A program made the translations under genes and the position numbers. The notes under the pieces were generated by a model. It worked only from the letters and a program-made list of their open reading frames with translations. It made no database searches and was not told the DNA's origin. 64,000 bases of DNA from Maribacter luteus (lineage in GTDB: Bacteria > Bacteroidota > Bacteroidia > Flavobacteriales > Flavobacteriaceae): NCBI RefSeq assembly GCF_009674825.1, contig NZ_WKJH01000026.1, positions 54,931 to 118,930 on the forward strand, written 5' to 3'. Below, piece by piece: positions 38,143 through 46,749 of this stretch (within the stretch, counting starts at the first letter, position 1; each line of letters starts with the position of its first letter).

Positions 38143-39639
38143 ATGATAAAAAATAGTTTCTACCTACTAACCCTACTTATCCTAGTTATGGTAAGTTGTA
38201 ACGAAAAAGAAGAACAATTAACGGTAGAGGTATATGAAACCTCAGCTTCGGGCAACCAATTGAAGCGTATTACGGAATTTCCGGAAGTATGGAACCCCAT
38301 ACAGATAAAATTGAATCCCAATGAGCAATTTCAGACCATAACAGGTTTTGGGGGTGCTTTCACTGAATCTTCTGCCTACCTATTAAACAAGCTCGGCAAA
38401 GAGAATCGTAAAAAAATCATCGATGCCTATTTCAGTAAGGACGGAGCGAATTATTCCCTAACAAGAACCCATATGAATTCTTGTGATTTTTCATTGGACA
38501 ATTACTCTTACAGTCCTGTCGAAGGAGATAAAGAATTGGAACACTTTTCTATAGAAGAAGATAAAGATGACCTTATCCCAATGATCAAGGATGCAATGGC
38601 CGCCTCTGAAGATGGATTTAAAATTTTCGCATCGCCATGGACGGCAGCTCCTTGGATGAAAGACAACAACAATTGGGTCGGTGGCAAATTGCTTCCCGAA
38701 TATTATGATACTTGGGCATTGTTTTTTTCAAAATACGTTGACGCCTATAAAAATGAAGGGATTGATATTTGGGGTTTCACAGTAGAGAATGAACCTCTTG
38801 GCAATGGCAATAACTGGGAAAGCATGCATTTTAGCCCAAAAGAAATGACCGACTTCGTCGAGTACCATTTAGGACCTAAATTGGAAGCCGATGGAAAAGG
38901 GGATCTGAAAATTCTAGGATACGACCAAAATCGTGAACACCTAAAGGAATGGGTAGATGAAATGTTTCGAAATGAGGCAAGTTCAAAATATTTCGCAGGT
39001 ACGGCCATACATTGGTATGCCAGCACCTTTGAAGTTTTTCCCGAAGAGTTGCAGTATGCACATAACAAAGCGCCCAATAAATATTTAATACAAGCAGAAG
39101 CTTGTGTTGATTCTGAAATCCCCGTATGGCAAGATGATAATTGGTACTGGTCCAAAGAAGCTACCGATTGGGGTTGGGACTGGGCACCTGAAAAAGATAA
39201 ACACCTGCATCCAAAATATTCGCCCGTTAACCGCTATGCTAGGGATATAATCGGTTGCCTCAACAATAGGGTCGATGGCTGGGTAGATTGGAATATGGTA
39301 CTTGACAAACAAGGGGGACCCAATTGGTTTAAAAACTGGTGCATTGCACCTGTAATCGTAGACCCTGAAGCCGATGAGGTTTATTTTACCCCACTCTTTT
39401 TCACGATGTCGCACTTTAGTAAATTCATTAGACCTAACGCCAAGGTAATTGGAGTTGACAACTCAGACAAGGACCTATTGGTTACTGCTGCGGAAAACCC
39501 CAATGGAAACATTTCGGTCGTGATATTTAATGAAACCGAAAAAGAAAAAAGTATCGGTTTACTATTAAATGGGAAATCCGTTGAATTCATTATAGCACCA
39601 AAAGCCATACAAACAATAGTAATACCTAAAAACCAATAA
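38143..39639 (+). CDS. GH30 beta-1,6-glucanase/glucosidase lipoprotein
   Basis: About 498 residues, with a lipobox (ILVMVSCNE) and a GH30 barrel plus side beta-domain. The N-terminal signature is ITGFGGAFTESSAYLLNKL, the acid/base Glu217 is in TVENEPLG and the nucleophile Glu319 in IQAEACVD; the C-terminal beta-strand set (NISVVIFNETEKEK) is the usual side domain. In laminarin loci GH30 enzymes remove beta-1,6-linked glucose branches. The start at ATG 38143 gives a normal lipoprotein signal; eight extra codons from a TTG at 38119 would add nothing useful. The transporter gene follows after 2 bases. Confidence 0.92.
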   Translation: MIKNSFYLLTLLILVMVSCNEKEEQLTVEVYETSASGNQLKRITEFPEVWNPIQIKLNPNEQFQTITGFGGAFTESSAYLLNKLGKENRKKIIDAYFSKDGANYSLTRTHMNSCDFSLDNYSYSPVEGDKELEHFSIEEDKDDLIPMIKDAMAASEDGFKIFASPWTAAPWMKDNNNWVGGKLLPEYYDTWALFFSKYVDAYKNEGIDIWGFTVENEPLGNGNNWESMHFSPKEMTDFVEYHLGPKLEADGKGDLKILGYDQNREHLKEWVDEMFRNEASSKYFAGTAIHWYASTFEVFPEELQYAHNKAPNKYLIQAEACVDSEIPVWQDDNWYWSKEATDWGWDWAPEKDKHLHPKYSPVNRYARDIIGCLNNRVDGWVDWNMVLDKQGGPNWFKNWCIAPVIVDPEADEVYFTPLFFTMSHFSKFIRPNAKVIGVDNSDKDLLVTAAENPNGNISVVIFNETEKEKSIGLLLNGKSVEFIIAPKAIQTIVIPKNQ

Positions 39640-39641
39640 AC

Positions 39642-41081
39642 ATGTCAACAACGATCAATAAAGTCCCGTTCGGGCAAAAAGTAGCCTTCGGAATTGGTAT
39701 GTTCGCCAACCAAATGTTTCCTGCTATTCTAGGGATTTTCATGGTTGTTTTAGTACAAGATTTAGGGTTTCCAGGTTGGATGTGGTCACTTATCTATTTT
39801 TTTCCCAGAATTTTTGACTCCATTACTGATCCTATCATGGGTTTTATTTCGGATAATACGAAATCAAAATGGGGAAGACGAAAACAGTATGTTCTTCTAG
39901 GCGGACTAATAATGGGGGTTGCCTTTATTTTTATGTGGCAACTCTATGCCGAAAATTCTTTACAATATAATTTTTGGTACTTTTTTATCTGGTCAATTAT
40001 TTTCTACCTAGGACTAACCTTTTTTAGTGTTCCATATGTCGCTATGGGCTATGAAATGAGTGATGATTTTCACGAGCGTACTAACATCATGGCTATATCC
40101 CAATGGATCGGACAATGGGCTTGGGTAATTGCCCCTTGGTTTTGGGTTATCATGTACGATCCTGAATGGTTTTCTTCTGCCGATGTTGCTGTAAGAGAAC
40201 TTTCGATTTGGGTTGCTATTGTTTGTGCAATTTGTGCCATGGTTCCTGCTTTTTTTATTAAAGGTGAATCTACCCTAGGAAATGACTATGAACCAATGAA
40301 TTTATCCAATATTGGAAAAAGTTTAGGCAAAATACTCTACAGTTTTGTCGAAGCTTTTAAAATGAAACAATTTAGGAAACTTTGTGGTGCAACGTTTTTA
40401 ATCTACAACGCATTTATGGCAGTATCTTCACTTACCTTGTTTGTCATTGTATACAAGCTATTTAATGGTGATGTAGAGGCTTCTGGAATTTGGGTTTCTT
40501 TGTTTGGCTGTTTAAGTGCTCTTGGAACCACTTTTATTGTAATTCCTATTGTTGCGAGAATGTCAAAAAAAATAGGTAAGAAAAAAGCCTTTATGCTCAG
40601 TCAAGGTATTTCTGTTATTGGATATGCGATGATGTATTTTCTTTTTGTTCCAGGTAAGCCGTGGATGTATATTATAGCTCTCCCATTTTTTTCATTCGGG
40701 ATTGGTAGTTTATTTACCATTATGATGTCGATGACTGCAGATGTCATCGATATTGATGAACTCAATACCGGTAAACGTAGGGAAGGTATTTTCGGCGCAA
40801 TTTACTGGTGGATGGTAAAAGTTGGTTTTGCTATCGCAGGCGCCTTAAGCGGAGTATTTATATCTATTGCAGGGTTTAATCCGGATTTAGTGACAACTGA
40901 ACAGGAATCCGCTGTTGATATTTTACATGCATTTTTCTGCTTTTTCCCTGTACTAGGAACAATTGGCGCTATGCTGATTATGCGTAATTATGATATTACA
41001 GAAGAACGTGCCAATGAGATTAGGGCAAAATTGGAAAAGCGCAAAAAAGACCACCAAAGCCCACTATCCGTTGTAGATTAA
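39642..41081 (+). CDS. GPH-family sugar transporter (MFS, glycoside-pentoside-hexuronide:cation symporter)
   Basis: The 479-residue protein has twelve membrane segments and the MelB/GPH signature region (FFPRIFDSITDPIMGFISDN followed by TKSKWGRRKQYVLLGG), plus DVIDIDELNTGKRREGIFGA in the second half, where GPH proteins bind the cation and sugar. GPH carriers take up di- and oligosaccharides with Na+ or H+. Here it would bring laminari-oligosaccharides to the cytoplasmic phosphorylase. It is coupled to the GH30 gene (2-base gap) and is the last intact gene of the locus. A charged tail (EIRAKLEKRKKDHQ) is cytoplasmic. Confidence 0.9.
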   Translation: MSTTINKVPFGQKVAFGIGMFANQMFPAILGIFMVVLVQDLGFPGWMWSLIYFFPRIFDSITDPIMGFISDNTKSKWGRRKQYVLLGGLIMGVAFIFMWQLYAENSLQYNFWYFFIWSIIFYLGLTFFSVPYVAMGYEMSDDFHERTNIMAISQWIGQWAWVIAPWFWVIMYDPEWFSSADVAVRELSIWVAIVCAICAMVPAFFIKGESTLGNDYEPMNLSNIGKSLGKILYSFVEAFKMKQFRKLCGATFLIYNAFMAVSSLTLFVIVYKLFNGDVEASGIWVSLFGCLSALGTTFIVIPIVARMSKKIGKKKAFMLSQGISVIGYAMMYFLFVPGKPWMYIIALPFFSFGIGSLFTIMMSMTADVIDIDELNTGKRREGIFGAIYWWMVKVGFAIAGALSGVFISIAGFNPDLVTTEQESAVDILHAFFCFFPVLGTIGAMLIMRNYDITEERANEIRAKLEKRKKDHQSPLSVVD

Positions 41082-41111
41082 ATATACCAAAGGATATCTG
41101 TTATTGAAAAA

Positions 41112-41468
41112 GTACATTGGGAGTACAAGAATATTCATGAAGCCCTAGAATAGACAAACAATATTAATATAGCGTAGCGGACACCCATCCCGATAAACCT
41201 GTAGTGATTACCGAAGCGGGTTGTACAACTTTTTTCCAATGGAAAAGGTATATGTCCAACCAATGTTAGTGGGGAACATCAAATAGTTTAATACGATGAC
41301 TTGGTTAAATGGTGTATCCGCCCGATATCCTAACAATTGTTTTTGAGGCTATCTATGAACGTTGGATAAGATCTCGTGAAGTACAAGAACTTGAGAAACA
41401 TTGGGGACTGTTCAAGATAGACCGAACGCCTAAACTTGTTAAGGGCTTACTTTATTCAGATAAATAAA
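41112..41468 (+). pseudogene. Decayed GH17 beta-1,3-glucanase, C-terminal remnant
   Basis: The 390-base gap after the transporter holds a broken GH17 end spread over several frames. One frame from 41112 reads VHWEYKNIHEALE and then hits TAG. A second, from 41174, reads VADTHPDKPVVITEAGCTT, the GH17 nucleophile segment. A third (about 41231-41310) reads FSNGKGICPTNVSGEHQ then a stop and YDDLVKW. A last one reads DILTIVFEAI, then LEKHWGLFKIDRTPKLVKG, ending at TAA 41466-41468. These match the normal GH17 C-terminal order (TEAGW, SNG.GI.P, ILTFVFEAFDE, EKHWGLF..DR.PK). At least three frame changes and stops make it non-functional. The N-terminal two thirds are gone. Confidence 0.85.
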
Positions 41469-41471
41469 ACC

Positions 41472-43025
41472 TTATATATTGTCCGAATTAAAGTAACCTC
41501 CCCTATTCTCTTTCTGTTCCAAGGATTGGCTTATAATCAAATGCGCTACGTTTACCATATTCCGTAATTCACAAAGCGTAGTGGTTATTTTGGATTCTTT
41601 ATAAAATTCTTCAACCTCGTTATAAATCAAATCCAAACGGGTAATGGCCTTGTGCAACCTCTTGTTACTGCGAACTATACCTACATAATCGCGCATTAAG
41701 GCTTGCAATTCTTTTAGATTATGCTGTATTAAAATATGTTCCTTGGGGATACTGGTACCTTCATCGTTCCAATCGGGGATGCTCAATTGCCTCGACTCTT
41801 GCGAATCAACACTAAGGGCTTTGAAAATATTATGGGCATATACCAAGGCTTCCAAAAGTGAGTTCGATGCCAATCTATTGGCACCATGCAATCCTGTTTT
41901 TGAACATTCCCCACAGGCATATAAATTACTTATCGAGGTCTTTCCTTGCTTATCTACGACAATACCTCCACAAAGGTAGTGCGAAGCGGGAACGACAGGG
42001 ATCCAATCTTTCTCGACATCGATATGGTACTCCTTGCATTTATCATAGATATTCGGAAAATGCTTTTTAAAAGCCACCATGTCCAAATGTGTGCAATCAA
42101 GAAAAACGTGCGAATCCCCACTTTTCTTCAACTCGTTATCTATACTTTGGGAAACAATGTCCCTAGAAGCCAATTCTGCCCTATCATCATAATCGGGCAT
42201 AAATCTATACCCCGACTTATTACGTAGATATGCCCCGAATCCCCTTACAGCCTCAGAAATTAAAAAATAAGATCCGCCTTCCGGGTTATATAATGCCGTA
42301 GGATGAAATTGAATGAATTCCATATCCTTAATCTTTGCTTTCGCCCTGTAGGCCATCGCAATGCCATCGCCTGTAGCTATAATAGGATTGGTCGTATGCC
42401 CATATACCCTACCTATACCTCCTGAAGCCAGTAAGGTGTTATCGGCTTTTATCGTTAGTATTTCACCATTTTTTTGATTCAATACATAGGCACCATAGCA
42501 AGAGATGTCGTTATCGTTTTTGGAATTCAAATGGTGATCGGTTATCAAATCAATGGCAAAATGATGTGATAAAAGTTCTATATTAGGTAATTGGTGCACA
42601 CGCTGCAAAAGAGCCCTTTCCACTTCATAGCCGGTAACATCTTTATGATGCACAACACGATATTCGGAATGGCCTCCTTCTTTGCCTAAATCAAAATCAC
42701 CTTCCGAATTCAGGTCAAAATTGGCCTCCCATGCTATGAGTTCCTTTAACCTTTGTGGACCTTCTTTCACGACCATTTCAACCACTTCCCTATCGCAAAG
42801 TCCATCACCTGCGATCAGCGTATCCTGTATGTGTTTCTGAAAGGAATCCTCTTCCATATCCAAAACTACCGCTATACCTCCTTGGGCATATTTCGTATTA
42901 GATTCATCCTCATCGCCCTTAGTGACGATAATTACATTCCTATCAGGATGCTTTTCGGCCATTTTTACCGCAAAGGTTAAACCTGCCACACCTGATCCAA
43001 TGACCAGAAAATTCTTTTCAACCAT
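41472..43025 (-). CDS. nadB: L-aspartate oxidase
   Basis: The 517-residue flavoprotein oxidises L-aspartate to iminoaspartate, the first step of NAD synthesis. The N-terminal FAD motif is FLVIGSGVAGLTFAV; further signatures are NTKYAQGGIAVV, EFIQFHPTALYNPEGGSYFLISEAVRG (split here in description) and GLHGANRLASNSLLEALVYA, all typical of NadB. The gene lies 4 bases downstream of nadA on the minus strand, so the two form an operon whose products act in sequence. Its 3' end abuts the GH17 remnant with only 3 bases between, and no terminator is evident there. Confidence 0.96.
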   Translation of the reverse strand: MVEKNFLVIGSGVAGLTFAVKMAEKHPDRNVIIVTKGDEDESNTKYAQGGIAVVLDMEEDSFQKHIQDTLIAGDGLCDREVVEMVVKEGPQRLKELIAWEANFDLNSEGDFDLGKEGGHSEYRVVHHKDVTGYEVERALLQRVHQLPNIELLSHHFAIDLITDHHLNSKNDNDISCYGAYVLNQKNGEILTIKADNTLLASGGIGRVYGHTTNPIIATGDGIAMAYRAKAKIKDMEFIQFHPTALYNPEGGSYFLISEAVRGFGAYLRNKSGYRFMPDYDDRAELASRDIVSQSIDNELKKSGDSHVFLDCTHLDMVAFKKHFPNIYDKCKEYHIDVEKDWIPVVPASHYLCGGIVVDKQGKTSISNLYACGECSKTGLHGANRLASNSLLEALVYAHNIFKALSVDSQESRQLSIPDWNDEGTSIPKEHILIQHNLKELQALMRDYVGIVRSNKRLHKAITRLDLIYNEVEEFYKESKITTTLCELRNMVNVAHLIISQSLEQKENRGGYFNSDNI

Positions 43026-43029
43026 AATT

Positions 43030-43953
43030 CTAGGAAAGTTTCAACATGCGCTCTATAGGCAATAAAGCCCGCTCCCTTATAGATGTAGGTACATTTACCT
43101 CAGGAGATTCGTTTTTTAAGCAATCATGTAATTTTTGAAGCGTGTTCACTTTCATATAGGCACATTCACTACATGCACATGTATTGTCTTCTTGTACGGG
43201 TGCAGGAATAAGTTCGGCTTCAGGGACTTCCTGTTGCATTTTATGTAATATACCAACCTCTGTGGCCACAATGAATTTTTTCTTTGGATGCTTTTTAACA
43301 AAATCGATCATCCCCGCAGTGGAACCAATATAATTGGCTGTTTTCAAAATGTGTTCTTCAGATTCAGGATGTGCAATGATCAAAGCATCTGGATGTTTTT
43401 TATACAACTCCAATAATTTGTCTAGACTAAAAGCCTCGTGCACAACACAGCTGCCATCCCAAAGCACCATATCCCTGCCTGTTTCCTTTTGTATGTATTT
43501 GCCCAGATTTCTGTCCGGTGCGAATATAATGGGTTCATCCTTAGGTAAGGATTCCACTATTTTCAAGGCATTTGAAGAGGTACAAACAATATCTGTCAGA
43601 GCCTTGACTTCCGCCGAGCAATTGACATATGTAATTACGGTATGACCAGGGTGTTCCTTGATGAACGCTTCAAATTGATCTGGCGGACAAGAGTCTGCCA
43701 ATGAGCAACCTGCATTTAGGTCTGGGAGTAATACCTGTTTCTCAGGATTCAGTATTTTGGCGGTTTCCGCCATAAAATGCACCCCTGCAAATACGATAAC
43801 ATCCGCATTGGTTTCAGCCGCCTTTTGGGACAAACCTAAACTATCACCGACATAATCGGCAATATCCTGAATTTCGGGATACTGATAATAATGCGCCAAA
43901 ATCACCGCATTCTTTTCTTTCTTGAGTTTTTCAATTTCTTCCTTAAGGTTCAT
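43030..43953 (-). CDS. nadA: Quinolinate synthase A
   Basis: About 307 residues; condenses iminoaspartate with dihydroxyacetone phosphate to quinolinate on a [4Fe-4S] cluster. The three cluster cysteines are most likely those in [20 protein letters not shown] and [31 protein letters not shown] near the N terminus is a NadA signature. A GTG codon stands directly before the ATG at 43953; the ATG is used here. A -7 box TAAATTTG lies 22 bases upstream. Confidence 0.96.
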   Translation of the reverse strand: MNLKEEIEKLKKEKNAVILAHYYQYPEIQDIADYVGDSLGLSQKAAETNADVIVFAGVHFMAETAKILNPEKQVLLPDLNAGCSLADSCPPDQFEAFIKEHPGHTVITYVNCSAEVKALTDIVCTSSNALKIVESLPKDEPIIFAPDRNLGKYIQKETGRDMVLWDGSCVVHEAFSLDKLLELYKKHPDALIIAHPESEEHILKTANYIGSTAGMIDFVKKHPKKKFIVATEVGILHKMQQEVPEAELIPAPVQEDNTCACSECAYMKVNTLQKLHDCLKNESPEVNVPTSIRERALLPIERMLKLS

Positions 43954-43974
43954 CACAAAAAATTAAAATACCAG

Positions 43975-43982
43975 CAAATTTA
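43975..43982 (-). promoter_or_regulatory. Putative -7 box (TAAATTTG) of nadA-nadB
   Basis: On the minus strand this octamer matches TAnnTTTG and lies about 22 bases before the nadA ATG. No TTG is seen at the -33 distance. Confidence 0.4.
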
Positions 43983-44046
43983 AACCGATCTACCCTATAA
44001 AAAGATGACATAGATCATACTTTGTCCTAATTGCACATCGGTATAC

Positions 44047-44074
44047 CAAAAAAAAGGGGCCAAATGGCCCCTTT
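44047..44074 (-). terminator. Rho-independent terminator after rny
   Basis: A 9-bp GC-rich stem (AAAGGGGCC at 44053-44061 with GGCCCCTTT at 44066-44074) and a 4-base loop are followed, on the minus strand, by a run of eight T residues. It closes the zapB-like/zapA/6S/rny cluster. Confidence 0.9.
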
Positions 44075-44096
44075 CATATTGTATGGTCTTTATGCC

Positions 44097-45665
44097 TTAT
44101 TTGGCAACATTTACCGATCGTGTTTCCCTGATCACGGTTACCTTAACCTGTCCAGGATACGTCATATCGGTCTGTATTTTTTGGGAAATCTCAAAAGAAA
44201 GTTGCGCTGCCTTATCATCGCTCACTTTCTCACTTTCAACAATCACACGAAGTTCCCTACCTGCCTGTATTGCGTAGGCTTTTTGAACACCGTTAAAAGC
44301 AAAAGCTATTTCTTCCAAGTCCTTAAGACGTTGTATATACGAATCCAACACCTGGCGTCTGGCTCCTGGTCTGGCACCACTGATCGCATCGCAAACCTGA
44401 ATGATAGGCGAGATCAATGTCTTCATTTCAATTTCATCATGGTGGGCTCCGATTGCGTTGCAAACATCTGGTTTTTCTCCATATTTCTCTGCCCATTGCA
44501 TACCTAAAATGGCATGTGGTGTTTCTACCTCAGCTTCAGTATTCGGTACCTTACCTATATCATGTAGGAGTCCGGCCCTTTTCGCCAATTTAGGATTCAA
44601 TCCTAATTCTGCCGCCATTACCCCACAAAGTTTGGCAACCTCCCTGGAGTGTTGCAATAGGTTTTGACCATAAGAGGAACGATATTTCATTCTACCTACT
44701 GCCTTTATCAATTCGGGATGTAGGCCATGGATACCTAAATCGATTACGGTTCGTTTCCCGATTTCTACGATTTCCTGTTCAATTTGTTTTTCGGTCTTAC
44801 GAACGATTTCCTCTATACGTGCCGGATGGATCCTTCCATCAGTTACTAATTTATGTAACGACAATCTTGCTATTTCCCTTCTAACGGAATCAAAACAGGA
44901 AAGAATAATGGCTTCCGGTGTATCATCTACAATGATCTCTACGCCAGTGGCAGCTTCTATAGCGCGTATGTTACGTCCTTCACGACCAATTATACGACCT
45001 TTGACATCATCCGATTCCAAATTGAAAACGGACACACAGTTTTCCACTGCTTCTTCCGTACCGATCCGTTGTATGGTATTGATGACTATTTTCCGTGCTT
45101 CTTGTTGGGCCGTTAACTTGGCTTCTTCCAAGGTAGTTTGTAGATAAGCCATGGCATCTGTTTTGGCAGTCTCCTTCAATGACTCCATCAACTGGCTTTT
45201 CGCATCTTCGGCAGACAATCCTGAAATAACTTCCAGCTGCTGTACTTGGTTGCTATGCAACTTATCCAGCTCTTCCTGTTTTTTATTGAAGAATTCCTCC
45301 CTATGGGCCACATCCTTGATTTTTCTATCTAACTGCTCATTCAGTTTTCTATTCTTTGCAAGCTCATTGCTCACTTGGGACTCCTTATCCCTAGTACGCT
45401 TTTCGGCCTCGGCAATTTTTTTATCCTTGTTGATAATTACTTTTTCGTGCTCTGCCTTAAGCTCCAAGAACTTTTCCTTAGCCTGTAATATCTTATCTTT
45501 CTTAACGTTCTCCCCCTCAAGATTTGCCTCTTTAAGAATAGCATTAGCTTCCTTTTTAGCGTTGGAAATGGTCTTAGAGGCTCTCCCTTTTTCCATGATC
45601 TTCGCCACAATGAATCCTATGATGAGGCCTCCTAATGCAACTAATATAAGTGTGGTACTGTCCAT
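44097..45665 (-). CDS. rny: Ribonuclease Y
   Basis: The 522-residue protein has an N-terminal membrane anchor ([17 protein letters not shown]), a long charged coiled coil (about 25-200), a KH RNA-binding domain with the [15 protein letters not shown] motif, and an HD domain with [12 protein letters not shown] and [13 protein letters not shown], ending with the conserved [11 protein letters not shown]. RNase Y is a membrane-bound endoribonuclease that starts mRNA decay. It sits downstream of the 6S RNA gene and zapA on the same strand. It is the last gene before a strong terminator. Confidence 0.96.
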   Translation of the reverse strand: MDSTTLILVALGGLIIGFIVAKIMEKGRASKTISNAKKEANAILKEANLEGENVKKDKILQAKEKFLELKAEHEKVIINKDKKIAEAEKRTRDKESQVSNELAKNRKLNEQLDRKIKDVAHREEFFNKKQEELDKLHSNQVQQLEVISGLSAEDAKSQLMESLKETAKTDAMAYLQTTLEEAKLTAQQEARKIVINTIQRIGTEEAVENCVSVFNLESDDVKGRIIGREGRNIRAIEAATGVEIIVDDTPEAIILSCFDSVRREIARLSLHKLVTDGRIHPARIEEIVRKTEKQIEQEIVEIGKRTVIDLGIHGLHPELIKAVGRMKYRSSYGQNLLQHSREVAKLCGVMAAELGLNPKLAKRAGLLHDIGKVPNTEAEVETPHAILGMQWAEKYGEKPDVCNAIGAHHDEIEMKTLISPIIQVCDAISGARPGARRQVLDSYIQRLKDLEEIAFAFNGVQKAYAIQAGRELRVIVESEKVSDDKAAQLSFEISQKIQTDMTYPGQVKVTVIRETRSVNVAK

Positions 45666-45683
45666 AATTTAATAATTTAATGT

Positions 45684-45855
45684 AAAAAAAAACCCACATT
45701 GGGGAAGTTTTGTACAAACTCCAGAAAACAGGTTTAGGGCTAACAGACTGATCAAGGATCCTTATACTAGTAAGGCCTGCTTTTACAATCTAAACTCACC
45801 CTTTTTAAACAAATTAATGTTGAGTTTGTCAAAAGATAATACCAATGTGGGCAGT
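45684..45855 (-). ncRNA. ssrS: 6S RNA, Flavobacteria type (6S-Flavo)
   Basis: The 213-base gap between zapA and rny forms a long rod on the minus strand. The closing stem pairs CCAATGTGGG (45842-45851) with CCCACATTGG (45693-45702), 10 bp. An inner stem pairs GAGTTTGTCAAAA (45822-45834) with TTTTGTACAAACTC (45708-45721), 13 bp with one bulge. A weaker GTTTAG/CTAAAC stem and a CCTTA/TAAGG apical hairpin lie inside, leaving a central open bubble. A T-run (complement of the A-run 45684-45692) follows the 3' end. A rod with a bubble, about 170 bases, next to zapA matches 6S RNA, which binds and restrains sigma-A RNA polymerase. Exact ends are estimated. Confidence 0.75.
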
Positions 45856-45878
45856 AACTTAATGCTATTTTAAAGAAC

Positions 45879-46175
45879 TTATTTTATACCAAGCTTTGAG
45901 GATAACAGTTCATCCAACGCTTTTAATCGCGCCGTGGCTTCCTCGTTACCTTCAGATTGTTCTATACCGCGTTGTTCTATTTTAGAGGCAAACTGTAAAG
46001 CACACATTGCGAGTACGTCCTGTTTGTCCCTAACGGCATAATTCTGTTCAAATTTCTTTGCCAGTTGCTCAATATTCTTTGCTGCCTTACGTAACCCTTC
46101 TTCTTGGCTAGGGTCAATTGTCAAGGGGTACACCCTATCGGCAATTGAAAGTTTGATTTTGAGCCTTTCTGACAT
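45879..46175 (-). CDS. zapA: Cell division protein ZapA
   Basis: The 98-residue protein has the ZapA fold: an N-terminal beta region (LKIKLSIADRVYPLTIDPSQEEGLRKAA) and a long helix (NIEQLAKKFEQNYAVRDKQDVLAMCALQFA). ZapA crosslinks FtsZ filaments at midcell. It lies 14 bases after the small coiled-coil gene and just before the 6S RNA gene, repeating the zapA-ssrS neighbourhood known from Proteobacteria. Confidence 0.9.
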   Translation of the reverse strand: MSERLKIKLSIADRVYPLTIDPSQEEGLRKAAKNIEQLAKKFEQNYAVRDKQDVLAMCALQFASKIEQRGIEQSEGNEEATARLKALDELLSSKLGIK

Positions 46176-46189
46176 TCCAATTTTTAACG

Positions 46190-46480
46190 TTACTCAGCAA
46201 GTTGGGCTATACAATGGTCCAACTCCCTGATTAATGTATTTATCTTAAGCTTAGCTTCTGTTTTATTTGTATTACTGCCAAGCATCGAGTTTGCAAGCTT
46301 TAGCGAATTATATTTCTGTTCCCATTCGAAAACAGTTTTCTCGGTCAAATGCATTTGGTTCCTTGTGGAAACCAACTCCTCTTTCAACTTATCGTTAGTA
46401 TGCTGTAACATCTGCAATTGATGTAACAACTTACTGATTTTGTTTTCCAAGGAATCAACAATTTTAACCAATTCACTCAT
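46190..46480 (-). CDS. Small coiled-coil protein, ZapB-like position
   Basis: A 96-residue protein that is almost entirely heptad-like helix (LVKIVDSLENKISKLLHQLQ, then HTNDKLKEELVSTRNQ), with no signal or membrane segment. The ATG at 46480 is used; a TTG two codons earlier is possible. It is the first gene of the zapA cluster. In E. coli, ZapB is a small coiled coil that works with ZapA at the division ring; this protein could be a functional counterpart, but that is inference from size, structure and position, not from sequence similarity. Confidence 0.75.
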   Translation of the reverse strand: MSELVKIVDSLENKISKLLHQLQMLQHTNDKLKEELVSTRNQMHLTEKTVFEWEQKYNSLKLANSMLGSNTNKTEAKLKINTLIRELDHCIAQLAE

Positions 46481-46504
46481 AGACAATACTCAATGCGTAT
46501 TACA

Positions 46505-46535
46505 CAAAGTTAACATAGATATAAAGACTGGGCAA
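46505..46535 (-). promoter_or_regulatory. Promoter of the zapB-like/zapA/6S/rny cluster (TTG-N20-TAACTTTG)
   Basis: On the minus strand TAACTTTG (46512-46505) is a perfect TAnnTTTG -7 box, and a TTG (46535-46533) lies exactly 20 bases upstream, the usual Bacteroidota spacing. Transcription would begin near 46499, about 19 bases before the ATG. This is one of the best promoter matches in the window. Confidence 0.72.
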
Positions 46536-46749
46536 TACTTTTTCAAAATAATCTTTAAGTAATACTTTAAATCCTGATATTAAGAGGCATAAAAGGTGAA
46601 ACATTATGAATTCGCAAGAGTTTTTTGAAGAAGAAGGCGGTTAATTGTATACATCTGTTTAATTTTATCGCTTATTTGCGCTTTGCAATAACACATTCTT
46701 AAAATGTAAGTGCCGATTTAGGTCACTGCATGATCAACTAAAAAATAGT

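Noticed and set aside
39642..41081. GPH transporter looked more AT-rich than its neighbours, suggesting recent transfer
   Set aside because: A sampled line gave about 37% G+C against about 40% in the adjacent GH30 gene; the difference is too small and was not counted over the whole gene.
44031..45672. Long open frames on the plus strand opposite rny (158 and 173 codons)
   Set aside because: They lie wholly across the well-supported RNase Y gene and its terminator and have no family signature; they follow from the codon bias of the real gene.
46606..46644. Twelve-codon ATG frame (MNSQEFFEEEGG) upstream of the M23 gene
   Set aside because: Too short to support as a leader peptide; no adjacent terminator or attenuator structure was seen.
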